This document shows positions 61,919 through 64,000 of a stretch of 64,000 bases of DNA, piece after piece (the stretch's first letter is position 1; every line of letters starts with the position of its first letter). Source of the DNA: Desulfuromonadaceae bacterium. GTDB taxonomy: Bacteria > Desulfobacterota > Desulfuromonadia > Geobacterales > Pseudopelobacteraceae. Both the position numbers and the translations under genes were made by a program. Where the stretch lies: the NCBI GenBank assembly GCA_028687585.1, contig JAQTZV010000029.1:1-64000 (forward strand), written 5' to 3'. The notes beneath the pieces were generated by a model. That model did no database searches. It saw only the letters and a program-made list of their open reading frames with translations, and had not been told where the DNA came from.

Positions 61919-64000
61919 ATGAGCAAAGCAAGTTCATCAACGTTATTCACGGATGTAGTTGTTGCCGTGCATGGCATCGGACAACAGATCCGTTATTCGA
62001 CGATTCGTTCTGTCGCCACGCGTCTTGCAGCCTCAAAAACATTGCTGGCGGGCAGTACTGACCCGGTCCGGCCCGTCTCACCGCAGCCGCTCGGTTACTT
62101 CCATAGTGAGGTCAGGGGCATCACATCGGCCACTCTCCTCGACGATGCCGCGTTCTTAGGCAATACGGCGTTGGCCGCCACCGGTTTCGCGGAGGTGTTT
62201 TGGGCGGATATTCCCGAAAAAGTGGTTGATGAAGGCAGCACGCTGGAGGAAACAAAGGCCTGGGCACGTACTGTCGTGGCGCGAGCACAGGCACTATGGA
62301 TACGCGAGCGCCAGTCAGAAGCAGTCAAGGAAGGCAACACAGAGAGGGAGACAAGCGCATGGCAACGCATCGTCGTGTCGCCGACGAATGCACTATTGAC
62401 GCGCGTGCGCCGGCCACGGATCGTCCCTCCGGATTTCGGCCTCGCAGCCGAAGTGCTCGATGAAATAATTGAAACGGTTTACGTACTTGAAAATCTTATG
62501 TTTCTGGCCGACAAGGCAGGCCTGTTCAAATTTGACCTTGCCCAGGTACTGAAAGATTACCTGGGTGACGTGCAGATCGTCACGGAATTTGCCGATTACC
62601 GTGCCGATATCTTAGCCCGATTTCACCAGGCCATGGCGGACATCTATGCCGAAGAGTGCAGGAAGGGGAACGATAAGGTCCGGCTCCACATTGTGGCGCA
62701 CAGTGAGGGCACGGTAATCAGTTTTATCGGCCTGCTGCAGGCCATGTCGGGAGACCAATTAAAAACAACGCTTTCGCCGAATGATAGCCTGCAACTGGAA
62801 AATACCGGTCATATCCCTGAGTGGCTCAAACACGTGCACGGCTATATGACTATTGGCTCACCCATCGACAAACACCTGCTGCTGTGGCCTCGACTCTGGA
62901 GCAAGCTGAACCCCTCTCTTGCCGACGCGGTCCTGCCGGCAGGCCAAATCCAGTGGCGAAACTATTATGACTATGGGGATCCGATCGGCTTCAAACTCGA
63001 CACGGCCCGTCGTTGGCTGGATCAGCATCAATCGAAAGCGTTTCAATTCTGCGGCTGTCCCAAACACCGGCATGACATCGGCTTTGCCCGCTATCTCCTC
63101 CCCGGCAAAGCTCACAACGACTATTGGAACGATCCGGCCGTCTTCGAACATTTTGTCGATGACGTGATAGGAATACAAAGAAAGGGTGATTCTTCTGCCA
63201 AGCGACCCACCGACAAACCAGCCATTGTATTTCTCAGCCCTGCATTGCCGTACGTATTAAGTGTAGCCTTGCTCGTTATTGGCGTCTATATCCTCTGCAA
63301 GGCGGTAGTCAACTTCACGCATCCGGATGACCCGCTGACAAAATATTTTCTGATCACGGCAATCGGCGTTGAACCGACGCCAGGCGTGGCCCGCGGGGTG
63401 TTGTTCCTCAATACGCTCGGGATTACCGGGCTGATTGCCGGCGTCACACTCTTTGCCCGCTTCCCTCGCCTGGCTGCAGGTTATTTCTGGAAGTTCGCGG
63501 GATGGGTTGCTTTTGTCATCGGTTGCTTCCTGTATGGCACGTTGGTTTCCGAGCAGTCGCTGAGGGAAAGCGGCGCAATATTTATCCGGCTTACTGAACA
63601 GCTTGGTATTGGCAACGCCTTCACAGACACCGCCATAGCCACCGCAGGCATCCTCATGGTGGCGCTTGCCGTTGCTGTGCTGGGTTGCTGGGGGACACGA
63701 CGCGGCAAGCAAGGCGACGAAGATCGCCGCCAGAGGTGGTTCCTGAAGGGAATGCGCCCGCTCATTCTATGCGGTGCGTGTGCAGCGGCGCTGATGGTGG
63801 CATTACAGCTTTACCCGCAGGATTCTGTCTGCGACACCAAACTGACCGTCGAAGAAAACAATCAGCTCTCGCAACTCTCGCCGGAGAACCGCGAAATCAT
63901 CAAAGCTGCCGGCTTTGACCGTAATGAACTTGATCAGTTATTCAAAGCAAACTCTGTCCGCCTTGACAAGAGGATTGCGCGGGTGAAGCCGTTTCTGTCC
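61919..64000 (+). CDS. Predicted serine alpha/beta hydrolase with C-terminal membrane helices (partial)
   Basis: The frame is open for 694 codons and runs off the window, so the C-terminus is missing. ATG at 61919 has AGGAG seven bases upstream. The N-terminus has the lipase-like oxyanion segment VVVAVHGIGQQ (residues 12-22). A nucleophile elbow, HIVAHSEGTVISF, places Ser262 in an H-S-E-G motif. Acid and base residues probably lie in YYDYGDPIG and the H-rich CGCPKHRHDIGFARY and KAHNDYW segments. After about residue 430 come four or five hydrophobic helices (LPYVLSVALLVIGVYIL, and others to about 640), then a charged tail. It could be a membrane-bound lipase or esterase, possibly a toxin or defence effector; the family was not identified. 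GC content appears higher than in the neighbouring gene, supporting horizontal origin. Confidence 0.7.
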   Translation, partial: MSKASSSTLFTDVVVAVHGIGQQIRYSTIRSVATRLAASKTLLAGSTDPVRPVSPQPLGYFHSEVRGITSATLLDDAAFLGNTALAATGFAEVFWADIPEKVVDEGSTLEETKAWARTVVARAQALWIRERQSEAVKEGNTERETSAWQRIVVSPTNALLTRVRRPRIVPPDFGLAAEVLDEIIETVYVLENLMFLADKAGLFKFDLAQVLKDYLGDVQIVTEFADYRADILARFHQAMADIYAEECRKGNDKVRLHIVAHSEGTVISFIGLLQAMSGDQLKTTLSPNDSLQLENTGHIPEWLKHVHGYMTIGSPIDKHLLLWPRLWSKLNPSLADAVLPAGQIQWRNYYDYGDPIGFKLDTARRWLDQHQSKAFQFCGCPKHRHDIGFARYLLPGKAHNDYWNDPAVFEHFVDDVIGIQRKGDSSAKRPTDKPAIVFLSPALPYVLSVALLVIGVYILCKAVVNFTHPDDPLTKYFLITAIGVEPTPGVARGVLFLNTLGITGLIAGVTLFARFPRLAAGYFWKFAGWVAFVIGCFLYGTLVSEQSLRESGAIFIRLTEQLGIGNAFTDTAIATAGILMVALAVAVLGCWGTRRGKQGDEDRRQRWFLKGMRPLILCGACAAALMVALQLYPQDSVCDTKLTVEENNQLSQLSPENREIIKAAGFDRNELDQLFKANSVRLDKRIARVKPFLS

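Noticed and set aside
1..64000. tRNA, rRNA, CRISPR arrays or transposase genes
   Set aside because: Gaps between genes were read by eye. No cloverleaf with GTTCGA arm, no spaced repeat array and no DDE or tyrosine/serine recombinase sequence was found.

Overview
The window looks like chromosomal DNA of a Geobacter/Pelobacter-type deltaproteobacterium (order Desulfuromonadales/Geobacterales). This is inferred from gene content and from protein sequences recognised by eye; no search was run. Supporting features are an LldG/LldEF-type lactate oxidation module, a two-domain class I fumarase, a receptor-less chemosensory cluster with DUF4388 and HEAT-repeat proteins, and ordinary Gram-negative housekeeping genes. 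No rRNA, tRNA, CRISPR array or recognisable transposase was seen.

Layout. 1-1.7 kb: the end of an unidentified gene, then a GlcD-type FAD oxidase. 1.8-8.8 kb (minus strand): a complete Rnf operon, rnfCDGEAB, followed by apbE (attaches FMN to RnfG and RnfD), a NusG domain II protein and a Gx transporter family protein. 8.9-11.4 kb: EcfT, EcfA and an AEC-family carrier. 11.5-14.6 kb: a DctPQM TRAP transporter. 14.9-17.6 kb (plus strand): LutC/LldG and a LutB-LutA fusion. Both glcD and the TRAP operon have a TTGACA box 18-19 bp upstream of a similar 17-bp palindrome (AATTGGT-N3-ACcAaTT type). I read this as a shared GntR/FadR-family operator that ties carboxylate uptake to lactate oxidation, with Rnf linking ferredoxin and NADH in the same metabolism.

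17.6-31.2 kb: a TPR protein, ispG, proS, a small zinc-ribbon protein, fumarase, a three-gene lipid-A/undecaprenyl-sugar set (GT2, LAB_N, ArnT-like), a hybrid sensor kinase with a periplasmic binding domain, a broken small membrane gene, and a RodZ-like protein. 31.2-45.3 kb: recC, then yicC-gmk-rpoZ-rel-ridA, rpmB, a YdcF/SanA-like protein, miaB-glnS and era-der. 45.4-55.9 kb: a chemosensory operon (DUF4388-REC-GAF, CheY-like, CheA, an ExeA-type AAA ATPase, CheW, REC, CheW, HEAT repeats, CheR, CheB) with no receptor gene. 55.9-59.9 kb: leuS-lptE-holA.

59.9-64 kb is the accessory end and the most unusual stretch. The last ~180 bp of holA, followed by its terminator, reappear in diverged form about 1.6 kb downstream. 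A gene for an unknown exported protein lies between the two copies. Beyond the second copy a 694-codon open frame runs off the window, encoding a predicted serine alpha/beta hydrolase with C-terminal membrane helices. This looks like an integration or duplication hot spot at the 3' end of holA, and the window ends inside it.
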